This document shows, piece by piece, positions 1 to 5,078 of a stretch of DNA of 5,078 nt; position 1 is the stretch's first letter; each line of letters starts with the position of its first letter. This DNA comes from Deltaproteobacteria bacterium (lineage in GTDB: Bacteria; Myxococcota; Myxococcia; Myxococcales; 40CM-4-68-19), in contig VBLM01000100.1 in NCBI GenBank assembly GCA_005879095.1, forward strand, positions 1-5,078, given 5' to 3'. The translations under genes and the position numbers were made by a program. Below the pieces are notes generated by a model that did no database searches, was not told the origin of the DNA, and worked only from the letters and a program-made list of their open reading frames with translations.

Positions 1-2
1 GG

Positions 3-1559
3 CTATTTTCGCGACGCGCGCTTCCATGCGAACACGACGGCGAAAACGGCGAGGCAGGCCCAGCCGGGCCAGTCGCCGAGGACTTCGTAGACGGTGGTCC
101 CGGTGAGCATCGGGACCTCGCGCGCGGCGACGCCGCGCCGGTTCCGTTCGATCCGCTGCACGACACGGCCGGTCGCGTCGACGAAGGCGCTGATGCCGGT
201 CGAGGTCGCCCTGAGGAGCCAGCGGCGATGCTCGATCGATCGCACCGCCGCGAGCATCAAGTGTTGTTCCTGCTCGTGGCCGGCGCCGTACCACGAGTCG
301 TTGGTGAGGTTGACCATCGCCTGGGCGCGGCCCTCGCCGTAGTCGCGCATGGTCGCGCGCACGATGCCGGGAAGGATGTCCTCGTAGCAGATGAAGGTCG
401 CGAACCTCCAGTTGCGCCAGCGCAGCGGCTTCGTGCTGGTGCCGCGGCTCAGGTGCGAGGCGAGCGGAGACCATTGATAGATCTTGGGAAACCACTCGCC
501 GCCGGGGATGTACTCGCCGAAGGCGAGGAGCTGGATCTTGTCGTAGTGGTCGCCGATGCGGCCCTTTTCGTCGACGACGACGGCGCTGTTCCAGATGTCG
601 GTCGGCGACATCCGCTCGACGCCGGCGATCAGTGGAACGGGGATGCCGTCCTGGATGAAGCGGCCGTCGGTCATGCCGTCGCGGACCGGGCGTATGTTGA
701 AGCCGACCTCGGGCCAGATGACGAGATCGGCGCCACGGGCCTGCAACTCGGCGGTCTCGTCCCACAGCGCGCGGACGGAAGCGTACGGGTTCGCGTGCAA
801 CTCGATTTCGCCGACGTTCGGCTGGGCGAGGCCGATGGTCAGCTTGGTGGCGGCTTTTTGCGCGTCGTCGACGCGGACCATGCGCCAGAAGCCGTACGCG
901 CTGCTGGCGGCGAGCGCGATCAGCGACGCGGTCATGGCCGCGAACGGCGGCCTGCGCGGCTCGCGCCAGGCTTGCCAGGCGTCGAAGAGCGCGCCGTTGA
1001 CGACCGCCTGCAGAGCGGTCAAGAGCAGCGGTCCGCCGAGGTCGGCGATCTGGGTGAGGGGCAGGACGGGCATCAGCGCCACGCCCGTATAGCTCTGGAA
1101 TAACAGGGGAAAGGCGAATTCGGTGGCAACGAGGGCTGCTGGCAGGAGGGCTGTGGTGGTCCACCCGGTCTTCAGCCACAGCCAGCGGAGTGCGAGGGAC
1201 ATCACGCCGAAGAGCAGGCCCTGGCCGGCGCAGATCGCGAGGTAGCCGAGAAATGCGAGCGGCCAGGGCGCGAAGGCGAACACCCTCAGGGTGTGCATGA
1301 TCCACGTGTAGCCGCCGAGGTGGGTGACGAAGCCCATCCACCAACCGCGCCAGAACGATTGCTTCAGAGTGGAGGTTTTCAGCTCGGCGAGCAGCGGCAC
1401 GAAACAGACGAAGGCGAGCGGCCAGATGCCGAAACCGATCCAGCCAGACGTCGAATCTGCAGGCGCGGATCGAGCTCGTACGCCGCCTGTCGGACGGGCT
1501 GCGCTCGCCGGCGTCGCTGGAGATGCGGGTCGGCGTCGATCGGTACCTGCACGCAACAC
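3..1559 (-). CDS. lnt: Apolipoprotein N-acyltransferase (Lnt), N terminus replaced or truncated
   Basis: Lnt transfers an acyl chain from a phospholipid to the N-terminal cysteine of apolipoproteins, the last step of lipoprotein maturation at the inner membrane. Residue numbers follow the 518-residue frame opening at a GTG (1557-1559). Residues 43-225 hold several hydrophobic helices. A nitrilase-fold domain follows (about 240-480), with catalytic Glu284 in IWPEVGF, Lys341 in YDKIQLLAFGEYIP (Glu349 in FGE) and Cys391 in FICYED, plus NLTNDSWYG at 417-425. This order and spacing match E. coli Lnt. A last membrane helix spans about 499-514. The length is near the usual 510 residues only because the first 34 or so residues are an Arg/Ala/Pro-rich stretch that does not resemble Lnt. 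That stretch is read antisense through a plus-strand coding region. Recognisable Lnt begins near FGIWPLAF (about 1450), so the first half of helix 1 and the native start are missing. GTG at 1398-1400 is another possible start. Function is sure; integrity is doubtful. Confidence 0.9.
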   Translation of the reverse strand: MLRAGTDRRRPASPATPASAARPTGGVRARSAPADSTSGWIGFGIWPLAFVCFVPLLAELKTSTLKQSFWRGWWMGFVTHLGGYTWIMHTLRVFAFAPWPLAFLGYLAICAGQGLLFGVMSLALRWLWLKTGWTTTALLPAALVATEFAFPLLFQSYTGVALMPVLPLTQIADLGGPLLLTALQAVVNGALFDAWQAWREPRRPPFAAMTASLIALAASSAYGFWRMVRVDDAQKAATKLTIGLAQPNVGEIELHANPYASVRALWDETAELQARGADLVIWPEVGFNIRPVRDGMTDGRFIQDGIPVPLIAGVERMSPTDIWNSAVVVDEKGRIGDHYDKIQLLAFGEYIPGGEWFPKIYQWSPLASHLSRGTSTKPLRWRNWRFATFICYEDILPGIVRATMRDYGEGRAQAMVNLTNDSWYGAGHEQEQHLMLAAVRSIEHRRWLLRATSTGISAFVDATGRVVQRIERNRRGVAAREVPMLTGTTVYEVLGDWPGWACLAVFAVVFAWKRASRK

Positions 1560-1930
1560 ACACGTTCGTACCGCTGCTGGAAGTGCCGCGCGCGACGCTG
1601 CTCGACATGGATCTCATCCAGTTCCTGCAGGGCCTGGAGGATCTGCTGGAGGGCAAGGCGGCGGAAGCGGGGTTGGAGGCGAGCGTCGATCCGGCCATCG
1701 GCCTGCGGTTTACCGGTGGGCCGGATGCGTACTTGATCGAGATGGGCGTTGATCTACTCAATGTACTAGAGCCGCTCGGCGGCGTTTCGGGCGAGCGCGG
1801 GTCGGACCTCGCGTTGTACCGGTTCGTCGCCAACAAGCGCGCGGCGCTGGCGTTTTGTGCCGCGCTGGTCGACGAGTTCGCGAAGTTCCCGACCGACCCC
1901 TCCCAAGTGAATCCGGGCGAACCGGCCTGA
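1451..1930 (+). CDS. Hypothetical protein, apparently 5'-truncated
   Basis: I do not recognise this protein. The frame ends at TGA 1928-1930. Its only ATG is at 1523, but coding clearly reaches back to about 1451: in this frame nearly every third codon base between 1451 and 1522 is G or C, and the reading IELVRRLSDGLRSPASLE is protein-like. The GGAG before the ATG abuts it with no spacing, so it is not a usable Shine-Dalgarno site. From 1523 the product would be 135 residues: a beta-like start (MRVGVDRYLHATHTFVPLLEV), an amphipathic helix (LIQFLQGLEDLLEGK), then VDPAIGLRF and further strand and helix segments. It is soluble, with no signal peptide, membrane helix or cysteine pair. The pattern of a short helix ending in L-L-x-G followed by a beta strand faintly recalls WapI-like immunity domains, but that is only an impression. 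It abuts the truncated lnt head to head, so it is likely the 3' remnant of a longer gene. Confidence 0.6.
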   Translation, partial: SNLQARIELVRRLSDGLRSPASLEMRVGVDRYLHATHTFVPLLEVPRATLLDMDLIQFLQGLEDLLEGKAAEAGLEASVDPAIGLRFTGGPDAYLIEMGVDLLNVLEPLGGVSGERGSDLALYRFVANKRAALAFCAALVDEFAKFPTDPSQVNPGEPA

Positions 1931-1976
1931 CCAGAATCCGGCAACCCATAGGGGTCTGAGGGTCAAAACGGTTTTG

Positions 1977-2023
1977 GTGAACAGCGTTCACTTCTTCAGA
2001 GAGCGCCGGTGAACATCGTTCAC
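1977..2023. repeat. Paired-palindrome element, copy A
   Basis: Two 15-bp palindromes of form GTGAAC-N3-GTTCAC lie at 1977-1991 (middle AGC) and 2009-2023 (middle ATC), with 32 bp between centres. The 17-bp spacer 1992-2008 is TTCTTCAGAGAGCGCCG. The second palindrome extends to a 17-bp GGTGAAC...GTTCACC form (2008-2024). The spacer is close to those of copies B and C, so the unit of repetition is the whole 47-bp block and not just the palindrome. The first palindrome is preceded by CAAAAC-G-GTTTTG (1964-1976), itself an inverted repeat. Confidence 0.9.
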
Positions 2024-2060
2024 CAACGCCCCGCCGCCCCGGCAGGCGTTCGGAGCGCCG

Positions 2061-2107
2061 GTGAACAGCGTTCACTTGTTTCGAGAGCGCCAGTGAACGG
2101 TGTTCAC
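2061..2107. repeat. Paired-palindrome element, copy B
   Basis: Palindromes occupy 2061-2075 (middle AGC) and 2093-2107 (middle GGT), again 32 bp apart, with the spacer TTGTTTCGAGAGCGCCA at 2076-2092. It lies in the same orientation as copy A. GAGCGCC-G-GTGAACA precedes both 2009 and 2061, and a variant precedes 2093. Its right edge is 88 bp before the preferred tetR start. This is farther than a simple repressor site over the -10-like box would be, which weakens, but does not exclude, direct tetR autoregulation. Confidence 0.9.
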
Positions 2108-2179
2108 CAAATCCATTTTGACCCTGAGGCAGGCATGGGGCGCCGGGTGGGGGGTCGAGCCGGCGATGTCAGACCCCGT

Positions 2180-2188
2180 TGCTAGCGT
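2180..2188 (+). promoter_or_regulatory. Extended -10-like box, probably leaderless tetR promoter
   Basis: TGC-TAGCGT fits an extended -10 (TGN plus TANNNT). Seven bases separate it from the ATG at 2196, so transcription would begin at or next to the start codon. There is no clear TTGACA-like -35 at the usual distance and no Shine-Dalgarno before the ATG. The kinase start has a closely similar box, which strengthens the call. It is a sequence-based prediction only. Confidence 0.45.
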
Positions 2189-2195
2189 GCGCGGC

Positions 2196-2729
2196 ATGAA
2201 ACTCTTCACCCGATACCGAATCCTGAATGCCACCCGCGCGCTCGTCTCCGAAGTCGGAGTCGAGCGCGTCACCATGCGCGGCATCGCCAGGCTCGCCAAC
2301 ATCACGGCCCCGGCGATCTACAAGCATTTTCGCAACAAACGCGACCTGCTCGATCAGGTGATCGCGCACGCCTTCAGCGAGCTCGACGAAGAGATGCTGC
2401 GCGGCTACCACACGCCGAGCGCGCCGCGCGGCCTGCGGACCATGACCGACGAGGTGGTCCGTTTCGCGATGCGCTATCCGAAACTGACCGACATGATGCT
2501 CGCGCCGCGCACCGTCGATGCCAAGCCGCTCAATCGATTGGAGGTCCAGGTCGAGCGATGCATGCACGAGCGCGTGTTGCGTCCCGCCCCGTCGGGCGAC
2601 ATTGCGCTGCTGTTGTGGGCGCAGATGCGCGGAATTCTCTCGAGAAAACAGGAGGGGCCCGACGAGCATCTGCGCGCGGCGTTCGACGGCGCGATGGCGC
2701 GCGTGCTGCGACCGCTCGCGGCCGCCTAG
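2196..2729 (+). CDS. TetR/AcrR-family transcriptional regulator
   Basis: This is a 177-residue one-component regulator that would bind DNA as a dimer and release it on ligand binding. The N-terminal TetR helix-turn-helix is clear: helix 1 around 5-20 (TRYRILNATRALVSEV), helix 2 around 27-35 (MRGIARLAN) and recognition helix 3 around 38-45 (APAIYKHF), then NKRDLLDQV. The C-terminal ligand/dimer region includes LLLWAQMRGILS, which resembles the WHG-type TetR C-terminal domain; the ligand is not predictable. I chose ATG 2196 because it sits directly after an extended -10-like box and gives the usual short lead before helix 1. ATG 2166 (ten residues longer) is the alternative. Upstream are four palindromes of a type plausible as TetR operators. 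The BM3R1 operator, from a TetR protein, also contains TGAAC/GTTCA half-sites. The gene ends in a CTAG shared with the convergent kinase gene. Confidence 0.9.
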   Translation: MKLFTRYRILNATRALVSEVGVERVTMRGIARLANITAPAIYKHFRNKRDLLDQVIAHAFSELDEEMLRGYHTPSAPRGLRTMTDEVVRFAMRYPKLTDMMLAPRTVDAKPLNRLEVQVERCMHERVLRPAPSGDIALLLWAQMRGILSRKQEGPDEHLRAAFDGAMARVLRPLAAA

Positions 2730-4375
2730 CGCAGGCCGGCGAGCAGCTTCGAGACCTTGTCGCGGTCGTCCGGGTCTTCGAAGAGCTTGAGCGATTTCTT
2801 GTACCAGGCCGCGGCAGCGGCCCTGTTGCCCTTCTTCGCCTCGGCGTCGCCCATCATCTTCGAGGCGCGGGCCCGATCGCGCTTCGAGAGCGGCTTGCGC
2901 AGCAGGTCCTGCAGGATGCTCCGGGCGCCGTCGGGCTGGCCGGTCCAGAGCGCCTTCTGCGCGCGCTCGAAATTCTTTCCGTACGGACTCGGCGCTGCCT
3001 GGGCGAGCTTCTTCGGCGGCGGCGGCGGCGACACGCGTACGGCTTCGGCGACTGCGGCGGGAACGACCGGCGCAGGCGCGGCCCGCGGCGGAAGGGCCAC
3101 CGGCGAAGCCGCCGCCACTTTCGGCGCCTTCGAAGCCGACGTGGCCGGCGCGCGCGCGACGAGAATCACGACCAGCGCCAACACGGCGGCCCCGGCGGCA
3201 GCCAGCGGCCACCAGCGCGGCGGTACGAACGGCGCCCAGTGAGGAATCCCCGGCGCGCGATCCGGCGGCTGCGCGCCGACTTCGCCCATCATCGCCCGCT
3301 CGAGCGCCGGATCGACCTGGGGCGGCAGCATCTGCGGCGGCGCCGGTATCACCTCGGGATCCGGCCGCGGCCCTGCCACGACCGGGATCGGATCATCGAC
3401 GGTTTCCCCACCCTCTTCCATCGGCGCGGTGTCGGCGATCGGAGCGATGGCGCGCATCATCACCGCCACCTCGTCGCCGCTCGCCGGACGCTGCGCCGGG
3501 TCTTTCGAGAGCAGCCGCGCGATCAGCGATTCGAGGTCCGCATGCACCCTGCGGCCGACGTCGCGCAGCCGCAGCGGCGGATGCTCGCGGTGCGCCTTGA
3601 GCAGCTCGTGGGCGGTGGCGCCCATCATCGGCAGCCGTCCTGAGATCAGCTGGAACAGCACGACGCCCAGCGAATAGAGGTCGCTGCGCGCGTCGGGAGC
3701 CTTGCCAGCGGCCTCTTCCGGCGAGATGTACGCCGCGCTCGACAGCGGCAGCGGGCCGGCGTCGTGCAGCCCGGCCTTCGCCAGAAGGTACGCGGTGGCG
3801 ACGTCCAGCACGACGGCCTGCTCGGTCCCGTCCGCGGCCTTGGTGACGCCGATGTTGGCCGGTTTCAGATCGAGGTGGAGCAGCCCTGCTCTGTGCGCGG
3901 AAGCGAGTCCTTCGGCGACCTGCGCGCAGAACTCGAGCGCGCGCGGAGGAATGACGCGGCCGCGCTGGCGCAGCTCGTCCGCCAGCGTCAGCTCGCCGCC
4001 GCTCTGATAGACGAGGAAGAAGGCGGAGACGAGGTGCACGCCGGCGTTCACCGGCCGCGCGATGTTCGGGTGATCGAGCTCGGGGGCTCCGGCCGCGCGC
4101 TGCGCCTCGGCGAGGAAGCGTTGCACGGTGTTGGGATCGGGCGCGTAGCGGCGCAGCAGCTTGAGGACCATCGGGCGGCCCTGCGCGTCCTCGGCCAGCC
4201 AGGTGTGCGCGAATCGGCCGGCGCCGAGCTCCATCGCCAGCCGATATCCGGCGACCTCGGCGTGCTGCAGCGGCGAGGCCGGCTCGGGATGCGCGAGACC
4301 GTGGCACTTGTCGCACAGGGTCTGGCCGCTCACTACGGGCGTGAACGGCGCGCCGCAGTTTGCGCAGGCGGTCAT
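2726..4375 (-). CDS. Membrane Ser/Thr protein kinase with N-terminal zinc ribbon and C-terminal TPR-like region
   Basis: Numbering follows the frame opening at GTG 4391-4393; the preferred ATG (4373-4375) is residue 7. This start gives MTACANCGAPF, typical of zinc-ribbon kinases, just after a -10-like box. Order: Cys10-x2-Cys13 and Cys27-x2-Cys30 zinc ribbon; Hanks-type kinase domain about 50-315; Ala/Pro-rich segment; one membrane helix about 394-413; a Pro/Ala linker with five consecutive Pro (456-460); and a TPR-like helical region about 471-555. Kinase residues present: GAGRF loop (57-61), Lys78 (VLK), Glu96, HLDLKPAN (Asp175, Lys177, Asn180), Asp197, SPE (224-226), Asp238 in RSDLYSLG, and Arg302. 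Oddities: HRD is HLD, DFG is DVA, and the third glycine of the loop is missing. ATP and metal ligands remain, so activity is plausible, but activation-loop control is probably unusual. The kinase should face the cytoplasm and the TPR-like part the periplasm. Substrate is unknown. Confidence 0.9.
   Translation of the reverse strand: MTACANCGAPFTPVVSGQTLCDKCHGLAHPEPASPLQHAEVAGYRLAMELGAGRFAHTWLAEDAQGRPMVLKLLRRYAPDPNTVQRFLAEAQRAAGAPELDHPNIARPVNAGVHLVSAFFLVYQSGGELTLADELRQRGRVIPPRALEFCAQVAEGLASAHRAGLLHLDLKPANIGVTKAADGTEQAVVLDVATAYLLAKAGLHDAGPLPLSSAAYISPEEAAGKAPDARSDLYSLGVVLFQLISGRLPMMGATAHELLKAHREHPPLRLRDVGRRVHADLESLIARLLSKDPAQRPASGDEVAVMMRAIAPIADTAPMEEGGETVDDPIPVVAGPRPDPEVIPAPPQMLPPQVDPALERAMMGEVGAQPPDRAPGIPHWAPFVPPRWWPLAAAGAAVLALVVILVARAPATSASKAPKVAAASPVALPPRAAPAPVVPAAVAEAVRVSPPPPPKKLAQAAPSPYGKNFERAQKALWTGQPDGARSILQDLLRKPLSKRDRARASKMMGDAEAKKGNRAAAAAWYKKSLKLFEDPDDRDKVSKLLAGLR
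3014..3030. repeat. Short CGG trinucleotide run inside the kinase gene
   Basis: Seventeen bases of uninterrupted CGG repeats encode, on the minus strand, the five-proline stretch of the kinase's extracytoplasmic linker. The reading frame continues cleanly on both sides. It is a possible slippage site, but it looks like ordinary proline coding in a high-GC gene. Confidence 0.7.
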
Positions 4376-4383
4376 CGCGCTCG

Positions 4384-4392
4384 AAGCTAGCA
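4384..4392 (-). promoter_or_regulatory. Extended -10-like box, probably leaderless kinase promoter
   Basis: On the minus strand TGC-TAGCTT fits an extended -10 and lies eight bases before the ATG at 4373-4375. The arrangement mirrors the box before tetR: both contain TGCTAGC at nearly the same distance from the ATG. It also argues against the GTG at 4391-4393 as start, since that codon overlaps the box. No clear -35 or Shine-Dalgarno is visible. Confidence 0.45.
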
Positions 4393-4415
4393 CGCGCGGG
4401 TGGGGCGGCCCAACG

Positions 4416-4462
4416 GTGAACGGCGTTCACTTCTTCAGAGTGGCCCGGTGAACAGCGTTCAC
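4416..4462. repeat. Paired-palindrome element, copy C
   Basis: Palindromes occupy 4416-4430 (middle GGC) and 4448-4462 (middle AGC), once more 32 bp apart, with the spacer TTCTTCAGAGTGGCCCG at 4431-4447. The first ten spacer bases equal those of copy A. The bases after the second palindrome (CACCGCC) also resemble those after copy A (CAACGCC). The element fills the gap between the end of the coiled-coil gene and the kinase start. Its near edge is about 23 bp upstream of the kinase -10-like box, where an activator or repressor site would be plausible. Confidence 0.9.
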
Positions 4463-4464
4463 CA

Positions 4465-4478
4465 CCGCCGCGCGGCGG
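4465..4478. repeat. 14-bp GC palindrome directly after a stop codon
   Basis: CCGCCGCGCGGCGG is a perfect palindrome immediately downstream of the TAG (4479-4481) of the minus-strand coiled-coil gene. No T-run follows, so it is not a standard intrinsic terminator. It may slow or end transcription, or be a by-product of GC-rich sequence. Confidence 0.4.
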
Positions 4479-4937
4479 CTACTCGGCGCGTGCGACCGGT
4501 TGCTTGCGCGCCTTCTTGTCCGAGGCCGCGCGCTTCTGCGGCTTGCGCGGCGCGGGCTTGGCGGGGACCTCGAGCGCCTGCACCTGCATCGGCGCCGCGA
4601 CCGGAATCCGCGTGCTCTCGACGGCGGCCGTCTGTTGTAGCAGCAGCTCGAGATTCGCCAGCCGCTGTTGCAGCTGCGAGACGGTCTGGATCAAATCGCG
4701 GATGCGGTCTTCCAGTTCGATGTCGTGCTGCACGTGCAGCTCGACGTCGGAGAGCGCCTTGAGCACCTCGGGCGGCAGCTCGGCCTTCAGCGCCCAGACT
4801 TGCTGCGCCTCGAGCATCTGCCGGGCCTCGAGGAGCGCCATCCGCCCTTCCATCGAGGTCGGCAAGCGCTGCGCGGCAGCCGCGAGGAGAAGCGCGACGA
4901 GCATGGTGGGCGTATGTCCCACATCGTCCCGACGCAT
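4479..4937 (-). CDS. Hypothetical protein, probable signal sequence plus coiled coil
   Basis: I do not recognise a family. From the first ATG the product is 152 residues. A hydrophobic segment MLVALLLAAAA (12-22) looks like a signal sequence. Residues 29-63 are helical and charged. Residues 64-103 have heptad-like leucine/valine spacing (DRIRDLIQTVSQLQQRLANL) typical of a coiled coil. The tail (126-150) is rich in Lys, Arg, Pro and Ala. ATG 4902-4904 is an alternative start, opening directly with the hydrophobic segment. It lacks the basic residues of a classic signal n-region, whereas the upstream start supplies Arg-Arg followed by Asp-Asp. No Shine-Dalgarno settles the matter. There are no cysteines, so it is not a lipoprotein. 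It follows a TetR-family gene by about 42 bp on the same strand and precedes the kinase, so shared transcription is possible. G/C-ending codons support a real gene. A scaffold role would be guesswork. Confidence 0.7.
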   Translation of the reverse strand: MRRDDVGHTPTMLVALLLAAAAQRLPTSMEGRMALLEARQMLEAQQVWALKAELPPEVLKALSDVELHVQHDIELEDRIRDLIQTVSQLQQRLANLELLLQQTAAVESTRIPVAAPMQVQALEVPAKPAPRKPQKRAASDKKARKQPVARAE

Positions 4938-4957
4938 CGCATCGGTCGTGTGGTGGA

Positions 4958-4984
4958 CCTGACCGCGCGGCTTTTCTGGTCAGG
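4958..4984. other. Hairpin spanning the end of the downstream-edge TetR gene
   Basis: CCTGACC (4958-4964) and GGTCAGG (4978-4984) form a perfect 7-bp stem with a 13-base loop. It overlaps the TGA stop (4980-4982) of the minus-strand TetR fragment. The A-rich run lies in the loop and no T-tract follows, so it is not a classic intrinsic terminator. It could reduce read-through into the coiled-coil gene. Confidence 0.35.
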
Positions 4985-5078
4985 CCGGGCGGACGCGGAG
5001 CCCGTTGAGCACGAGGTCGAGCCCGGCCGCGAACTGCGCCATCAGCTCGTCGCTCACGCCGCGGCCGCCGTGGAAGAG
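4980..5078 (-). CDS. TetR/AcrR-family regulator, C-terminal end only (partial)
   Basis: The frame enters from the right edge and ends at TGA 4980-4982, leaving 32 residues that finish with ELMAQFAAGLDLVLNGLRV. An ending of the form F-x-x-GLDLxLxGL is characteristic of the last helix of many TetR-family ligand domains (TetR_C type), so the assignment is fairly good despite the short length. The DNA-binding half lies outside the window. It precedes the coiled-coil gene on the same strand by about 42 bp. This is a different protein from the TetR at 2196-2729, whose C terminus is unrelated. Confidence 0.65.
   Translation of the reverse strand, partial: LFHGGRGVSDELMAQFAAGLDLVLNGLRVRPA

Larger units (their letters stand above)
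1938..2146. repeat. Imperfect long inverted repeat enclosing four palindromes
   Basis: The arm at 1956-1991 matches the reverse complement of 2093-2128 at 32 of 36 positions. Outside the innermost palindromes, 18 of 21 flanking bases still match, including a perfect AGGGTCAAAA / TTTTGACCCT pair. Weaker similarity extends to 1938 and 2146 (43 of 54 by hand count, including ATGGG and GCCGG on both sides). Near the centre, AACGCC (2025-2030) and GGCGTT (2045-2050) form a further short hairpin. The whole gene-free stretch 1931-2195 is therefore mostly this symmetrical structure. I see no convincing target-site duplication or transposase. It could be a MITE- or REP-like element, or a symmetrical regulatory region. 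Confidence 0.7.

Noticed and set aside
228..1103. 291-codon plus-strand frame opposite lnt
   Set aside because: It is antisense to the conserved nitrilase domain of Lnt, and its Val/Asp/Gly-rich composition reflects reading the complementary strand.
1977..2107. CRISPR-like array of regularly spaced repeats
   Set aside because: The repeats are 15-bp palindromes and the spacers are similar to one another, not unique. Only pairs occur and there are no cas genes.
2118..2146. TTGACC at 2118-2123 as the -35 of a tetR promoter
   Set aside because: No -10-like sequence lies 16-18 bp downstream. The same TTGACC occurs inverted in the left arm, so it belongs to the inverted repeat.
1758..2305. Minus-strand open frames reading MNAVH and VNTVH through the palindromes
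   Set aside because: The VNAVH-type peptides are simply the palindrome translated. The frames run antisense to the plus-strand genes and lack consistent coding bias.
2558..3643. Long Arg/Ala-rich plus-strand frame across the kinase gene
   Set aside because: It is a shadow of the kinase gene. The composition is typical of off-frame GC-rich DNA, while the kinase frame contains recognisable motifs.
4045..4350. Half-sites CGTTCACC (4045-4052) and GTGAACGGCG (4341-4350) as further operator copies
   Set aside because: Neither has a matching second arm, and both lie inside kinase coding sequence. They are expected by chance at this composition.
4906..4922. Inverted repeat GTGGG-N7-CCCAC near the start of the coiled-coil gene as an operator
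   Set aside because: A single 5-bp-arm dyad is too short to be meaningful in GC-rich sequence and lies within the coding frame if the first ATG is used.

Overview
The window is uniformly GC-rich and densely coding, with strongly G/C-ending codons. It carries a transmembrane bacterial-type Ser/Thr kinase, an apolipoprotein N-acyltransferase and two TetR-family regulators. This combination suggests a Gram-negative, high-GC bacterium, most likely a myxobacterium or relative (Myxococcota). That placement is inferred from gene style, not from a marker gene.

Layout, left to right. (1) Positions 3-~1450, minus strand: apolipoprotein N-acyltransferase (lnt), complete at its C terminus with the Glu-Lys-Cys catalytic residues present, but lacking a normal N terminus. 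(2) ~1451-1930, plus strand: the 3' part of an unrecognised gene. The coding signal switches strand within about ten bases near 1450, with no intergenic space, so two genes meet head to head and each lacks its 5' end. This is either a genomic rearrangement or an assembly join. (3) 1931-2195: a gene-free stretch holding four copies of a 15-bp palindrome (GTGAAC-N3-GTTCAC), arranged as two pairs and enclosed by long imperfect inverted repeats. (4) 2196-2729, plus: a TetR-family regulator preceded by an extended -10-like box that would give a leaderless mRNA. (5) 2726-4375, minus: a zinc-ribbon/kinase/transmembrane/TPR-like protein, convergent with tetR. The two stop codons share one CTAG. (6) 4376-4478: the kinase upstream region, with the same kind of -10-like box and a third palindrome pair. 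(7) 4479-4937, minus: a small, probably exported coiled-coil protein of unknown function. (8) 4980-5078, minus: the last 32 residues of a second TetR-family regulator.

The most distinctive signal is the palindrome family. Six 15-bp palindromes occur as three pairs. In every pair the two centres are exactly 32 bp apart (about three helical turns) and are joined by a related 17-bp spacer. The pairs lie only in the two gene-free gaps upstream of tetR and upstream of the kinase, so they bracket this convergent gene pair. They could be operators for the encoded TetR protein or another dimeric regulator, or members of a dispersed extragenic repeat family. The sequence alone does not decide between these.
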